Shown one piece after another: positions 7,877 to 16,340 of a stretch of 64,000 nucleotides of DNA; the stretch's first letter is position 1, and each line of letters starts with the position of its first letter. The stretch covers positions 186,001 to 250,000 of the forward strand of contig JBAOIA010000012.1 in NCBI GenBank assembly GCA_037045145.1, in the 5' to 3' direction. Both the position numbers and the translations under genes were made by a program. The notes under the pieces were generated by a model that saw nothing but the letters and a program-made list of their open reading frames with translations, did no database searches and had not been told where the DNA came from. This stretch comes from Bacteroidia bacterium (GTDB lineage Bacteria; Bacteroidota; Bacteroidia; AKYH767-A; OLB10).

Positions 7877-7884
7877 CAAATTTA
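7877..7884 (-). promoter_or_regulatory. TAAATTTG -7 box close to the pcm start
   Basis: Minus-strand TAAATTTG matches TAnnTTTG. Only six bases separate it from the ATG at 7870, which would give an almost leaderless mRNA. No TTG at good spacing was found. Confidence 0.35.
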
Positions 7885-7952
7885 CCATTCATACAACAAG
7901 GTTTTTTGCTGTTGAAATAAAATTTTTAACAAAACAATGCTAATGATTTTTT

Positions 7953-8897
7953 CTAATGAATGCCTTTATCAGCCAAATATCGTTCGGCATCTAACGCTGC
8001 CATACAGCCTGTTCCTGCAGCGGTAACAGCCTGTCTGTAAATTTTATCCTGTGCATCGCCACATGCAAAAACACCTTCAATATTTGTTTTGGTTGACCCC
8101 GCTTTGGTAATGATATAGCCGGTTTGATCCATATCAAGCCATTCTTTGAAAATATCAGTATTAGGTTGATGTCCAATTGCCACAAAAAAGCCGGTAACAT
8201 CAAGCAGACGTTCTGCACCGGTAACATTATTTACAACTTTTACACCAGACACTGTTTTTTCACCAATAACCTCTTTGGTTTCTGTATTAAATAAAACTTC
8301 AATATTTGCAGTGTTCATTACTCTGTGTTGCATCGCTTTTGATGCACGCATTTCATCTCTGCGCACAATCATATATACTTTTGCACATAACTTCGCAAGG
8401 TAAGTTGCCTCTTCAGCAGCAGTATCACCTGCTCCAACAATTGCTACATGCTGATTGCGGAAAAAATATCCGTCACAAACTGCACATGCAGAAACACCAA
8501 AACCATTAAGTCGTTGTTCACTCTCCAGCCCAAGCCACTTGGCCGATGCCCCTGTTGCAATGATTACTGTATCGGCTGTAATTTCTTTTTCTTCGTCAAT
8601 GATTACTTTATGTACAGGTCCCTTAAAATCAACCGATGATGCATAGCCCCATCTGATGTCGGTGCCAAACCGTTCAGCCTGCAGACGAAACTCTTCCATC
8701 ATTTCAGGCCCCATGGTTCCTTTTGGATAACCAGGAAAATTTTCTACTTCTGTTGTTGTTGTCAACTGGCCACCGGGTTGCAATCCCTGATACATTACAG
8801 GCTTTAAATCTGCTCTTGCTGCATAAATTGCTGCTGTATATCCTGCCGGACCCGATCCTATAATCAGGCACTTTACATGTTCACTTTTTTCACTCAT
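7953..8897 (-). CDS. trxB: Thioredoxin-disulfide reductase
   Basis: NADPH-dependent flavoenzyme that keeps thioredoxin reduced in the cytoplasm. FAD-binding GSGPAGYTAAIYAARA is at residues 14-29; the redox pair is C138 and C141 in ACAVCDG; NADPH-binding GAGDTAAEEA starts near 155; the C-terminal FAD motif is GVFACGDAQD. Length (314) is normal. The gene starts 8 bases after the end of the coiled-coil gene and is probably the last member of the fur-STAS-purA run. Confidence 0.97.
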   Translation of the reverse strand: MSEKSEHVKCLIIGSGPAGYTAAIYAARADLKPVMYQGLQPGGQLTTTTEVENFPGYPKGTMGPEMMEEFRLQAERFGTDIRWGYASSVDFKGPVHKVIIDEEKEITADTVIIATGASAKWLGLESEQRLNGFGVSACAVCDGYFFRNQHVAIVGAGDTAAEEATYLAKLCAKVYMIVRRDEMRASKAMQHRVMNTANIEVLFNTETKEVIGEKTVSGVKVVNNVTGAERLLDVTGFFVAIGHQPNTDIFKEWLDMDQTGYIITKAGSTKTNIEGVFACGDAQDKIYRQAVTAAGTGCMAALDAERYLADKGIH

Positions 8898-8905
8898 TGT
8901 ATATT

Positions 8906-9628
8906 TTAATTAAATGCTTCAACCACTTTAAGGCTTTGGTTTGCATTGTCTATTTCTGTTTCTAATTGTGTTATCTGTGTTCTGAATTTATCCACCTCCG
9001 CTGCCAAAGCAACATTTTCCTTTTCTAACTTCTCATTTTTCTCGACTAACTTATCTGCTCCTACAGCTTTATTTGAAATGTCTTCTGCATTCAGGCTGAT
9101 TGTTTTGGTATTCTTTTCAACTTTTGACTGATTGTTACTGATATTTTTTTCTAATCCTTTAATTTTCGATTTCAGACTTTTTATCTGATCATTATAAAAC
9201 ATTTTGTAATGAAAATGCACATAGTTTACAACCAAGGCTCTTGCACGGTCAAATTCTTCTTTATACATGGTGTTGCCAAAATGTATATCATAACCGGGGC
9301 TGAATTGAAATGCAACAGCTGTACCTTTAGACTCCTGTGTAAATATGGCACGTTGGTCAATTCGCAGATTTGAAATTTCAGAAAACATTTTTTTATCTAC
9401 AGCATGCACACTTTTACTTCTACGACTAACACGATAATCAAAATTCTTTCGCATGAATTCACTATACGTAGAAATACAATAGCTCATATCCTGATCTAAA
9501 TGTACAACCCATGAATCAACACTCTTTGACTCTTCGTTTAAAGCAGGCTTATTCTCTATAGAAAGCTGTTGCCCGTAAACGTTTGAACAAAAAAGAATAC
9601 CGACCAGAAATGCTGAAAATATTTTCAT
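8906..9628 (-). CDS. Secreted coiled-coil protein of unknown function
   Basis: A 240-residue protein with a signal peptide (MKIFSAFLVGILFCSNVYGQ). Residues about 35-145 form a globular region rich in Lys, Ser and Tyr. Residues about 150-235 are a heptad-like coiled coil with many Lys, Glu, Asn and Leu residues, such as LVEKNEKLEKENVALAAEVD. I recognise no family. It sits one base after the purA stop and 8 bases before trxB, so it is probably co-transcribed. A periplasmic or envelope location is expected; its function is unknown. Confidence 0.75.
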   Translation of the reverse strand: MKIFSAFLVGILFCSNVYGQQLSIENKPALNEESKSVDSWVVHLDQDMSYCISTYSEFMRKNFDYRVSRRSKSVHAVDKKMFSEISNLRIDQRAIFTQESKGTAVAFQFSPGYDIHFGNTMYKEEFDRARALVVNYVHFHYKMFYNDQIKSLKSKIKGLEKNISNNQSKVEKNTKTISLNAEDISNKAVGADKLVEKNEKLEKENVALAAEVDKFRTQITQLETEIDNANQSLKVVEAFN

Positions 9629-9629
9629 T

Positions 9630-10898
9630 TTATTTTCTGATTATTGTTTGCGTTCTGTCAGGGCCTACCGATACAACATCTAATGGCAGACCTGTGTATT
9701 TTTCAATTGCTTGTACGTAGTTGTGTAATTCAGATGGTAAACTCTCGAAATTTTTTGTCTTACTGATATCACTCTGCCATCCTTTAAAAGAAAGGTATTC
9801 AGGTTCTGGAATTTCATTCACAATATTAAACGGCATTCGTGCCGAAGACTGCCCATTCACTTTATATGAATTACAGACCTGCAGGTTCTCAAAACCGCTA
9901 AGTACATCAGATTTCATCATCATCAGGCTGGTCACGCCATTTACCATTGCAGCATATTTCAAAGCAGGCAAATCGAGCCATCCACAACGTCTTGGACGTC
10001 CGGTGGTGCTGCCAAACTCATTCCCTTTCTTACGAAGTTCTTCGCCTGTAGCATCATTTAGCTCAGATGGAAATGGGCCACTGCCTACACGGGTACAATA
10101 TGCTTTGAATACACCAAAAACTTTGCCGATTGCCGAAGGAGGAACACCAAGTCCGATGCAAGCACCTGCAGTTATAGTATTGCTGGATGTAACAAATGGA
10201 TAGGAACCAAAATCAATATCGAGTAACGAACCTTGCGCACCTTCTGCTAATATTCGTTGACTGGAATTAATCAGATTGTTTATTTCATACTCGCTGTCAA
10301 CCAATTTCATTTCACGAAGAGTTGAAATACTCTCGAGCCACATTTCGAGGTCTTCTTTGCTGACTGTAGGGTGTTTGTAGAATGCAAGCAGTTCGGCATG
10401 TTTGTTTAGTAATGTATTAAGCACATCTTTAAAATCATGCCTTTCTATATCGCCAACACGCAAACCGTTACGTCCGGTTTTATCCATATAGGCAGGACCG
10501 ATTCCTTTCAGTGTTGAACCTATCTTTGTCTTACCTTTCATTGCTTCTGATGCAGCATCAAGTAAACGATGCGTTGGTAATATGAGATGTGCTTTGCGTG
10601 ATACCCAAAGATTTTTCTTTATATCTACTCCTAATTTCAACAACGAATCGTACTCTTTTTTGAAAATTAGTGGATCTATAACTACACCATTACCAATGAT
10701 GTTTAGTTTATTCTCACGAAAAATACCTGATGGAATGGTGTGAAGTACATGCTTTATACCATCAAATTCTAAGGTATGTCCTGCATTAGGCCCGCCCTGA
10801 AAGCGTGCAATCACATCATAGTCGGGTGCTAAAACATCTATCAGTTTTCCTTTGCCTTCATCGCCCCATTGAAGTCCAAGCAATACGTCTATTTTCAT
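9630..10898 (-). CDS. purA: Adenylosuccinate synthase
   Basis: Joins IMP and aspartate using GTP, the first committed step to AMP. The catalytic GDEGKGK loop is at residues 12-18, with Asp13 as base; His41 is in GPNAGHT. The IMP-contact segment GSTLKGIGPAY and the STTGRPRRCGWLDL motif are present. Length (422) fits the family. It lies 14 bases after the STAS gene; a fur-like gene close to purA is a familiar Bacteroidota arrangement. Confidence 0.97.
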   Translation of the reverse strand: MKIDVLLGLQWGDEGKGKLIDVLAPDYDVIARFQGGPNAGHTLEFDGIKHVLHTIPSGIFRENKLNIIGNGVVIDPLIFKKEYDSLLKLGVDIKKNLWVSRKAHLILPTHRLLDAASEAMKGKTKIGSTLKGIGPAYMDKTGRNGLRVGDIERHDFKDVLNTLLNKHAELLAFYKHPTVSKEDLEMWLESISTLREMKLVDSEYEINNLINSSQRILAEGAQGSLLDIDFGSYPFVTSSNTITAGACIGLGVPPSAIGKVFGVFKAYCTRVGSGPFPSELNDATGEELRKKGNEFGSTTGRPRRCGWLDLPALKYAAMVNGVTSLMMMKSDVLSGFENLQVCNSYKVNGQSSARMPFNIVNEIPEPEYLSFKGWQSDISKTKNFESLPSELHNYVQAIEKYTGLPLDVVSVGPDRTQTIIRK

Positions 10899-10912
10899 AA
10901 TATTTTTATTTG

Positions 10913-11254
10913 TCAGATGACAGCAATGGCTGCTTCCTGATTTTCTTTTATGGTAAAAACCTCTGTCAATCTTGTAATAGTAAAAACAGATTTTAACTGA
11001 CTGTTTATATTACAAATAATGGTGTCGCCACCTGCTTTACGCGACTTAGTTAGTATATTTAATAATACAGTAAGTCCACTGCTGTTCATAAAACGCAAAT
11101 CGGTAAAATCGAGCACAAACGATTTCATATCTCTGATTATGCAAGTACTGATTTCGTCCATCAACTCATTAGCCTGCCTTTTCTCAATGAGGTTGCCCGA
11201 AAGTTTAATAATGCAGTAATTTCCTTTTTCTGAAGTTGTAAAATTAAAATTCAT
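10913..11254 (-). CDS. STAS-domain anti-sigma factor antagonist-like protein
   Basis: A 113-residue single-domain protein of the SpoIIAA/RsbV type. The conserved phosphoacceptor region is VLDFTDLRFMNSSGLTVLL, with Ser58 and Ser59 at the usual phosphorylation site. Such proteins bind and neutralise an anti-sigma kinase when unphosphorylated. No kinase or PP2C-type phosphatase gene is in the window, so the partner is unknown. Its start overlaps the fur stop (ATGA), which implies translational coupling to the upstream regulator. Confidence 0.88.
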   Translation of the reverse strand: MNFNFTTSEKGNYCIIKLSGNLIEKRQANELMDEISTCIIRDMKSFVLDFTDLRFMNSSGLTVLLNILTKSRKAGGDTIICNINSQLKSVFTITRLTEVFTIKENQEAAIAVI

Positions 11255-11742
11255 TGTTTTTTTACTTTAAAATATTCGCACGACCCTGTTTGTTTGAGTT
11301 TATTACACTTTCCATAAAAATTCAGGGCATGTTGTGTTATTTTTAAATCTAAATATTTTTCTACAGTTGACTGAATCTGATAAATTCTAGGGTCGCAAAA
11401 TTCAAATACCTTTTCACAATCGCCACAAATAAGATGGTCGTGTTGTTTATAGGCAAACGACTTTTCATAAATAAATTTGGTCTCGCCAAACTGATGCTTT
11501 GTTACCAAACCGCATTTTAATAAATGCTCAATAGTATTATAAACGGTAGCCCGGCTTACTCTCAACTTACGTTTTTGAATCAGCTCAAAAAGCATGTCCA
11601 CATTAAAATGTCCATTAATTTGATAGGCTTCTTCAAGTACAGCATAACGCTCCGGTGTTTTGCGTAGCCCATTGCTGATCATATACTCCGTAAAAATTTC
11701 TTTCTCTGTCTTTAAAAATCCAGCTTCTGCCACGTTAAACAC
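11251..11742 (-). CDS. Fur-family transcriptional regulator
   Basis: A metal- or peroxide-responsive DNA-binding protein of about 163 residues. The winged helix includes VSRATVYNTIEHLLKCGLV; the hinge and metal site include HDHLICGDCEKVFEF. Further cysteines occur in the tail (KCNKLKQTGSCEYF). The start is a GTG at 11742, 18 bases from a TACTTTTG box; an internal ATG (MISNGLRKTPERYAVL) is an alternative. I cannot tell Fur, Zur and PerR apart here. First gene of the run to STAS, purA, coiled-coil protein and trxB. Confidence 0.92.
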   Translation of the reverse strand: MFNVAEAGFLKTEKEIFTEYMISNGLRKTPERYAVLEEAYQINGHFNVDMLFELIQKRKLRVSRATVYNTIEHLLKCGLVTKHQFGETKFIYEKSFAYKQHDHLICGDCEKVFEFCDPRIYQIQSTVEKYLDLKITQHALNFYGKCNKLKQTGSCEYFKVKKQ

Positions 11743-11760
11743 TTACTATTTTGATTGCCG

Positions 11761-11768
11761 CAAAAGTA
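11761..11768 (-). promoter_or_regulatory. TACTTTTG -7 box upstream of fur
   Basis: An exact TAnnTTTG on the minus strand, 18 bases before the GTG start of the Fur-family gene. No TTG is found at the preferred distance. Confidence 0.4.
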
Positions 11769-11980
11769 ATAAATCAAACTGTTATAGAATTTCCGGTTGT
11801 CTGCGAAAAGCAAAATGAAGTGTTTATCATCCGCTTTCTCTTCTAAAATGTTGATAAATTACTTTCCTTATTTCTCTGTTATTTATATGAAAAAAGCCGT
11901 TTCTTTTAATGTAGTCATCAAAAACAAAATTCATTTTCTTTCGTAAAAAATAAATTACTGACAGCAGTAAAAAAAATGCA

Positions 11981-12009
11981 TTGTTTTAGAATTATATCAA
12001 GTACTTTTG
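11981..12009 (+). promoter_or_regulatory. Promoter for the T9SS cargo gene
   Basis: TTG at 11981-11983, an 18-bp gap, then TACTTTTG at 12002-12009. Transcription should begin around 12014-12016. That is about 25 bases before a lost signal-peptide start near 12040, and about 90 bases before the first long-frame ATG at 12105. Confidence 0.55.
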
Positions 12010-12039
12010 CCAATTGAACCATAAAATACTGTTTTGACA

Positions 12040-12106
12040 TTGAAAGCGTTTTTCAGGATTTTCTGTAGCCACACTTTTTGCAGGTTTAGTATCAGCAGAC
12101 ATGTAT
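12040..12106 (+). other. Out-of-frame signal-peptide remnant before the T9SS protein
   Basis: A frame here encodes KRFSGFSVATLFAGLVSADM, which has the charged start and hydrophobic core of a Sec signal, but it is out of register with the downstream protein. Removing one T from the run at 12049-12053 would join it to a TTG-Lys-Ala start at 12040. A second shift near 12104-12110 is needed to enter the ALYYQ frame. Either the signal peptide is mutated or the assembly has two small indels. Confidence 0.45.
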
Positions 12107-14816
12107 GGCTCTATATTATCAATCCGTTGCATCCGGCAATTGGAATGTAACAAGTACCTGGCAAAGTAGCGTAGGGCCTGGAGGTCCATGGTCGCCTGCC
12201 GGAACAACGCCTACATCGGCCGATCAAACAATAACAATAATGGCCGGAACTGATGTCCGTATCACTACCGGTGCAACTATTGATGAGGTAGTTGTAAGCC
12301 CGGGTGCAACATTAATTGCCACAGCTAATGCTAATCTAACCATCAATAATGGTGCTGCTGCAGATTTAATTATTAACGGAACTTTTATAGATTCTTTATA
12401 CGGAGCTGCAAATATTACATTTAACGCAGGAGCTACCTGGCAAATTAGTGCTGGCGCAACAATTGTTAAGTGTACAGTTTCGTCATGCAATAACTGGCAA
12501 TCAAGCTATCAGGGTGGAATAATCTCCATTCCTGCAACAGCAAATTGGATTTTCAGAAAGGTAGGTGCTTCAAATCCTTCTGTAAGCACAACTAATGGTG
12601 GATCGCAAGCCTATTATCCAAATTTTATTTACGAGAATTATACATCAACGCCATTTATTACCGGTTCCTTCGCAAATTCACATTTTAATGGTTCCGCAAG
12701 CTATCCCATTATCAAAGGCAGCATGGATATAGGAGGAGCAGGCACAAACTACGTCAACTTTACAAACAACGATGTCAATGCAACTATAGGTGTTCAGGTA
12801 AGAGGTGATGTTATTATCCGACCTGGAAATACCTACAACAATATTGGTACAGGAACTGAAATTTGGGGCGATGTTTATATGGATGGCACCTGGAAATATT
12901 ATAATGGCTATGGGCGCAGGTTGGTTTTTTCCGGAAATGGCAACAGCACCGTTTGGGGCAACGGACATTTTCAGATTCATGAACTGACAATGGCTAAACT
13001 TGTTCCCGCAAGTATTACTTTAAATCGTTCTTTGATGGTTGATTCATTGGTGAACTTTAATGGAGGAAAAATTTATACCAGTACCACCAACCCATTAATT
13101 TTTAATGTGGGGGCAAAAGCAAATACCGTATCAAACAACAATAGTTTTGTTGAAGGCCCTGTAAAAAAGTTAGGCAGCTCTGCCTTTGTTTTTCCTGTTG
13201 GTATGGCAAATGATGTTCAGCCTGCAGGATTATCAGCCTCTGGAGCTCCCGTAGATTCCGGCTTATTTTGGACAGAAAATTTTAACAATGGATGCACTTC
13301 TTTATGTGATGCCAACGGCTATACCGGTATTAATGGTTCTTGGTCTGTAACAAACTCAGGCACTAATGGCAATAGACCTAATATGTTTTATGTCAGCTGT
13401 GCCGAAGCCGGCAGACCTGTCAACACCTGTTCCGGTGGTTGCGCTACAGGTGGTGATGCCACTTTGCATATAAGTACTTCGCCTTGTGCAAGTTGCCTCA
13501 TCTGTCCAACCGGTGATTGTGGTGCCATTTACGATACTTTAACAAGTGGTGGTTTTAATCCTACTACTGACATCAGAGCAGTTTCTCCACCAATTAATAC
13601 AGTAGGAAAATCAAATATTTCAATGAGTTTTAAATACATTAACGTTGGCGATTTAAGAAGTCCTTCACTAAGTACAGATAAAGCTTTACTTGAATATAGT
13701 ACAGATAATGGATTGACTTGGACATTATTAAACACACTTGCGCGTTCCAGCACCGTAGGTGGTTGTGCTTTATATAAACGCTGGACAGCTTTTGGCCCGC
13801 TTAATCTTCCTGCTGCTTGCAACGACTTACCAAACTTACTTATTGGCTTCCGATGGATAAACAACAACAACAGCACAGGTGCAACAATAAACACCAATGG
13901 TTCTTTTGCTGTTGATGAAATAAACATATCAGCAAAAAGTGCAGAATCTTTTACCACAGAGTATTTCCACATAAACCCAACTGTAATTTACAACAATGTG
14001 GTGAATCCACCGCTCGACCACGTAAGCCGCATGGAGTATTGGTATATGACAAAAGAGAGTGGTGATAAGAGAAAAATTACACTTTACTGGGATGGTAACA
14101 GTGGTGGTGTTACCAGCCTTCCCGACCTGAGAGTAGCACGCTTTAACGGTGCATCATGGGATGATTTAGGAAATACAGGAACCACTGGCAGTGCTGCTGC
14201 AGGGACAATAACTTCCGATTCAACAAAGGATTATGGTCCGGTTACATTAGCCTCTGTAATTGCACTACCGGGCAATCCTTTACCTGTTGAATTGTTGTCT
14301 TTTAACGGCAATCGCCACAATGACGAAATTAAACTCAACTGGTTGACCTCTTCTGAATTAAATAACCATTATTTCACCTTGAAAAAATCCGGAAACAATT
14401 TACACTATACAGACCTTGGCAAAGTAAATGGTGCAGGTACAACCAACGTACCTCAACGTTACGATTATGTAGATAACAGACCATTGCGCGGCATCAATTA
14501 TTACAAACTTTTTCAAACAGATTTTGATGGTACCACAGTAGAAAAAGCCACACTAGCAGTGCGTTTTGATGCCTATGACGGTGATGTTTTAGTCTTACCG
14601 GATTTTAATCATGAGCAGGTATTGCTTCAATTTTCAGAATCCAATAAAACACCTGTCAGCATTATGCTTATGGATGCTGCAGGACGACTCATGCTGGAAA
14701 CCATTTGCTCTGACAGCAACACTTGTCGTTTACAGACGTCTCGCCTTTCAAGAGGTGTATATGTGCTACGTATGCAGACTACAGAGGGGGTTATTGTAAA
14801 AAGATTTTTCTACTAA
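12105..14816 (+). CDS. Secreted T9SS cargo protein with type A sorting domain
   Basis: A 903-residue surface or secreted protein. It opens at the mature-like SVASGNWNVTSTW, common at the N-terminus of Bacteroidota extracellular proteins. Beta-rich modules follow. A cysteine-dense stretch around 395-475 includes CASCLICPTGDC. The familiar LPVELLSFNG linker is near 725. The last 80 residues form a type A T9SS C-terminal domain (SRLSRGVYVLRMQTTEG, ending KRFFY). No signal peptide is in frame, although export needs one; see the remnant upstream. No catalytic motif was recognised. Confidence 0.85.
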   Translation: MALYYQSVASGNWNVTSTWQSSVGPGGPWSPAGTTPTSADQTITIMAGTDVRITTGATIDEVVVSPGATLIATANANLTINNGAAADLIINGTFIDSLYGAANITFNAGATWQISAGATIVKCTVSSCNNWQSSYQGGIISIPATANWIFRKVGASNPSVSTTNGGSQAYYPNFIYENYTSTPFITGSFANSHFNGSASYPIIKGSMDIGGAGTNYVNFTNNDVNATIGVQVRGDVIIRPGNTYNNIGTGTEIWGDVYMDGTWKYYNGYGRRLVFSGNGNSTVWGNGHFQIHELTMAKLVPASITLNRSLMVDSLVNFNGGKIYTSTTNPLIFNVGAKANTVSNNNSFVEGPVKKLGSSAFVFPVGMANDVQPAGLSASGAPVDSGLFWTENFNNGCTSLCDANGYTGINGSWSVTNSGTNGNRPNMFYVSCAEAGRPVNTCSGGCATGGDATLHISTSPCASCLICPTGDCGAIYDTLTSGGFNPTTDIRAVSPPINTVGKSNISMSFKYINVGDLRSPSLSTDKALLEYSTDNGLTWTLLNTLARSSTVGGCALYKRWTAFGPLNLPAACNDLPNLLIGFRWINNNNSTGATINTNGSFAVDEINISAKSAESFTTEYFHINPTVIYNNVVNPPLDHVSRMEYWYMTKESGDKRKITLYWDGNSGGVTSLPDLRVARFNGASWDDLGNTGTTGSAAAGTITSDSTKDYGPVTLASVIALPGNPLPVELLSFNGNRHNDEIKLNWLTSSELNNHYFTLKKSGNNLHYTDLGKVNGAGTTNVPQRYDYVDNRPLRGINYYKLFQTDFDGTTVEKATLAVRFDAYDGDVLVLPDFNHEQVLLQFSESNKTPVSIMLMDAAGRLMLETICSDSNTCRLQTSRLSRGVYVLRMQTTEGVIVKRFFY

Positions 14817-14819
14817 CGC

Positions 14820-15293
14820 ATGATTGTTCTTTCTGAATTTTTTCATCAGAAAAGTGGACAAAGAATAATAGCTGCTCATCCCGAAAGCAAAGAAGAACTG
14901 AATCAGTACTACCAACTCAGATATGACATATTAAGGGCTCCTTGGGGTCAACCTCCGGGCAGCGAAATGGCTAATGACGACCATTCAGCAATTCATATTT
15001 GCCTGATATTTGCCGATTTAATGGTTGGCGTTTGCCGATTACATTACAACACTAATGACGAAGCCCAAATTCGATTCATGGGAATAAAATCTGAATACAG
15101 AAACCAACAATTAGGCGATTACCTTATAAAAGCCGCAGAAAATATCTCTAAATCAAATCATTGCAAAACAATTTACCTTCAAGCCCGCGAAAATGCAGTT
15201 CCATTTTACGAACGCAACGGTTATCACATTGAAGCCAAAACCTTCTTGTTGTTCGATACCATTCAGCATTATGCAATGAGAAAAAACATTTAA
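14820..15293 (+). CDS. GNAT-family N-acetyltransferase
   Basis: A 157-residue acetyl-CoA-dependent acyltransferase. Motif A is visible as IRFMGIKSEYRNQQLGDYLI, where a Q-x-L-G loop binds the acetyl-CoA pyrophosphate. The C-terminal ARENAVPFYERNGYHIEA is the typical motif B region. The substrate is unknown. It begins four bases after the T9SS gene and may be co-transcribed with it. Confidence 0.9.
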   Translation: MIVLSEFFHQKSGQRIIAAHPESKEELNQYYQLRYDILRAPWGQPPGSEMANDDHSAIHICLIFADLMVGVCRLHYNTNDEAQIRFMGIKSEYRNQQLGDYLIKAAENISKSNHCKTIYLQARENAVPFYERNGYHIEAKTFLLFDTIQHYAMRKNI

Positions 15294-15332
15294 TTGCTTT
15301 TGTTAATTTACTTAAGGTAGCCATTTTACACC

Positions 15333-15340
15333 TATTTTTG
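15333..15340 (+). promoter_or_regulatory. TATTTTTG -7 box upstream of the oxidoreductase
   Basis: An exact TAnnTTTG, 13 bases before the ATG at 15354. TTA at 15312-15314 gives an 18-bp spacing to a 2-of-3 match for the TTG element. Confidence 0.4.
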
Positions 15341-15353
15341 CGCAAATTTTTTC

Positions 15354-16340
15354 ATGCTTTCAATAGGAGTTATAGGCGCAGGCCATCTGGGTAAAATACA
15401 TCTCAAACTTTTAAAAGAGTTACCATCATATCATCTAAAAGGCTTTTATGATAATGATGCAAGTACACGCCAGCAGGTTTCTGAAACTTTAGGCATAGCG
15501 ACCTATGCTGATGCAGACAGCCTGATCGCAGCATGTGATGTGGTGGATATTGTAACTCCAACGCTTTCACATTTCAAATATGCAATGATAGCTTTAAATG
15601 CAGGTAAACATATTTTTATTGAAAAGCCTATTACACACACCCTTCAGGAAGCTGAAGAAATGATTGCTTTAGCAGAACAAAAGGGATTGAAAATCCAGAT
15701 AGGACATGTGGAGCGTTTCAATCCTGCATTTGTAGCAGCACAAAATAAAATACATCAACCCATGTTTATTGAAGCACACCGTTTGGCTGAATTTAATCCA
15801 CGTGGCACCGATGTACCTGTTGTGCTTGACCTGATGATTCATGACATTGATGTTATATTAAGCATTGTGAAGTCGGATGTAAAATATATAAACACCAGTG
15901 GTGTTTCAATCATAAGCGATACACCGGATATTGCCAATGCAAGAATTGAATTTGAGAATGGATGTGTTGCCAACCTAACAGCCAGCCGCATTTCCATGAA
16001 AAACATGCGTAAAGCAAGAATCTTTCAGGGAGATTCTTATATAGCTGTTGATTTTTTGAAAAAGAAAACAGAAATAATCTCCATGCGCAATACAACAGAA
16101 AATGAAAGTCCGTTTGCCATTATCATTGACCCTGGAAATGGAAAGCCAAACAGAACCATTGAATTCAACAACCCTGTTGTAGAAGAAAGTAATGCAATAA
16201 AAGAAGAGTTAAGAACCTTTGCAGTTGCAATAGAAAATAACACAACGCCTATTGTTAGTGCAATAGATGGTTACAAAGCATTAAAGGTTGCTAATCAAAT
16301 TATGGAAAAATTGTCACAGCAAAAATTCATTGAGTCATGA
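15354..16340 (+). CDS. Gfo/Idh/MocA-family oxidoreductase
   Basis: An NAD(P)-dependent dehydrogenase of 328 residues. The Rossmann motif is IGVIGAGHLGKIHL at the N-terminus. EKPITHTLQEAEEM carries the conserved Lys-Pro of the family; HDIDVIL is in the catalytic domain. Members act on sugars or related polyols; the substrate is not apparent. It overlaps the following lipoprotein gene by ATGA, and a sugar transferase lies two genes on, so a role in surface-polysaccharide precursor synthesis is possible but unproven. Confidence 0.92.
   Translation: MLSIGVIGAGHLGKIHLKLLKELPSYHLKGFYDNDASTRQQVSETLGIATYADADSLIAACDVVDIVTPTLSHFKYAMIALNAGKHIFIEKPITHTLQEAEEMIALAEQKGLKIQIGHVERFNPAFVAAQNKIHQPMFIEAHRLAEFNPRGTDVPVVLDLMIHDIDVILSIVKSDVKYINTSGVSIISDTPDIANARIEFENGCVANLTASRISMKNMRKARIFQGDSYIAVDFLKKKTEIISMRNTTENESPFAIIIDPGNGKPNRTIEFNNPVVEESNAIKEELRTFAVAIENNTTPIVSAIDGYKALKVANQIMEKLSQQKFIES

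Larger units (their letters stand above)
11743..12104. other. Divergent intergenic region, fur to T9SS gene
   Basis: About 360 AT-rich bases containing the fur -7 box, a well-formed rightward promoter and the disrupted signal-peptide coding of the next gene (see those entries). I see no RNA gene or terminator. Confidence 0.6.

Noticed and set aside
11992..12207. Minus-strand frame over the T9SS promoter and start
   Set aside because: It lies over a good rightward promoter and the coding start of the secreted protein, with no family resemblance.
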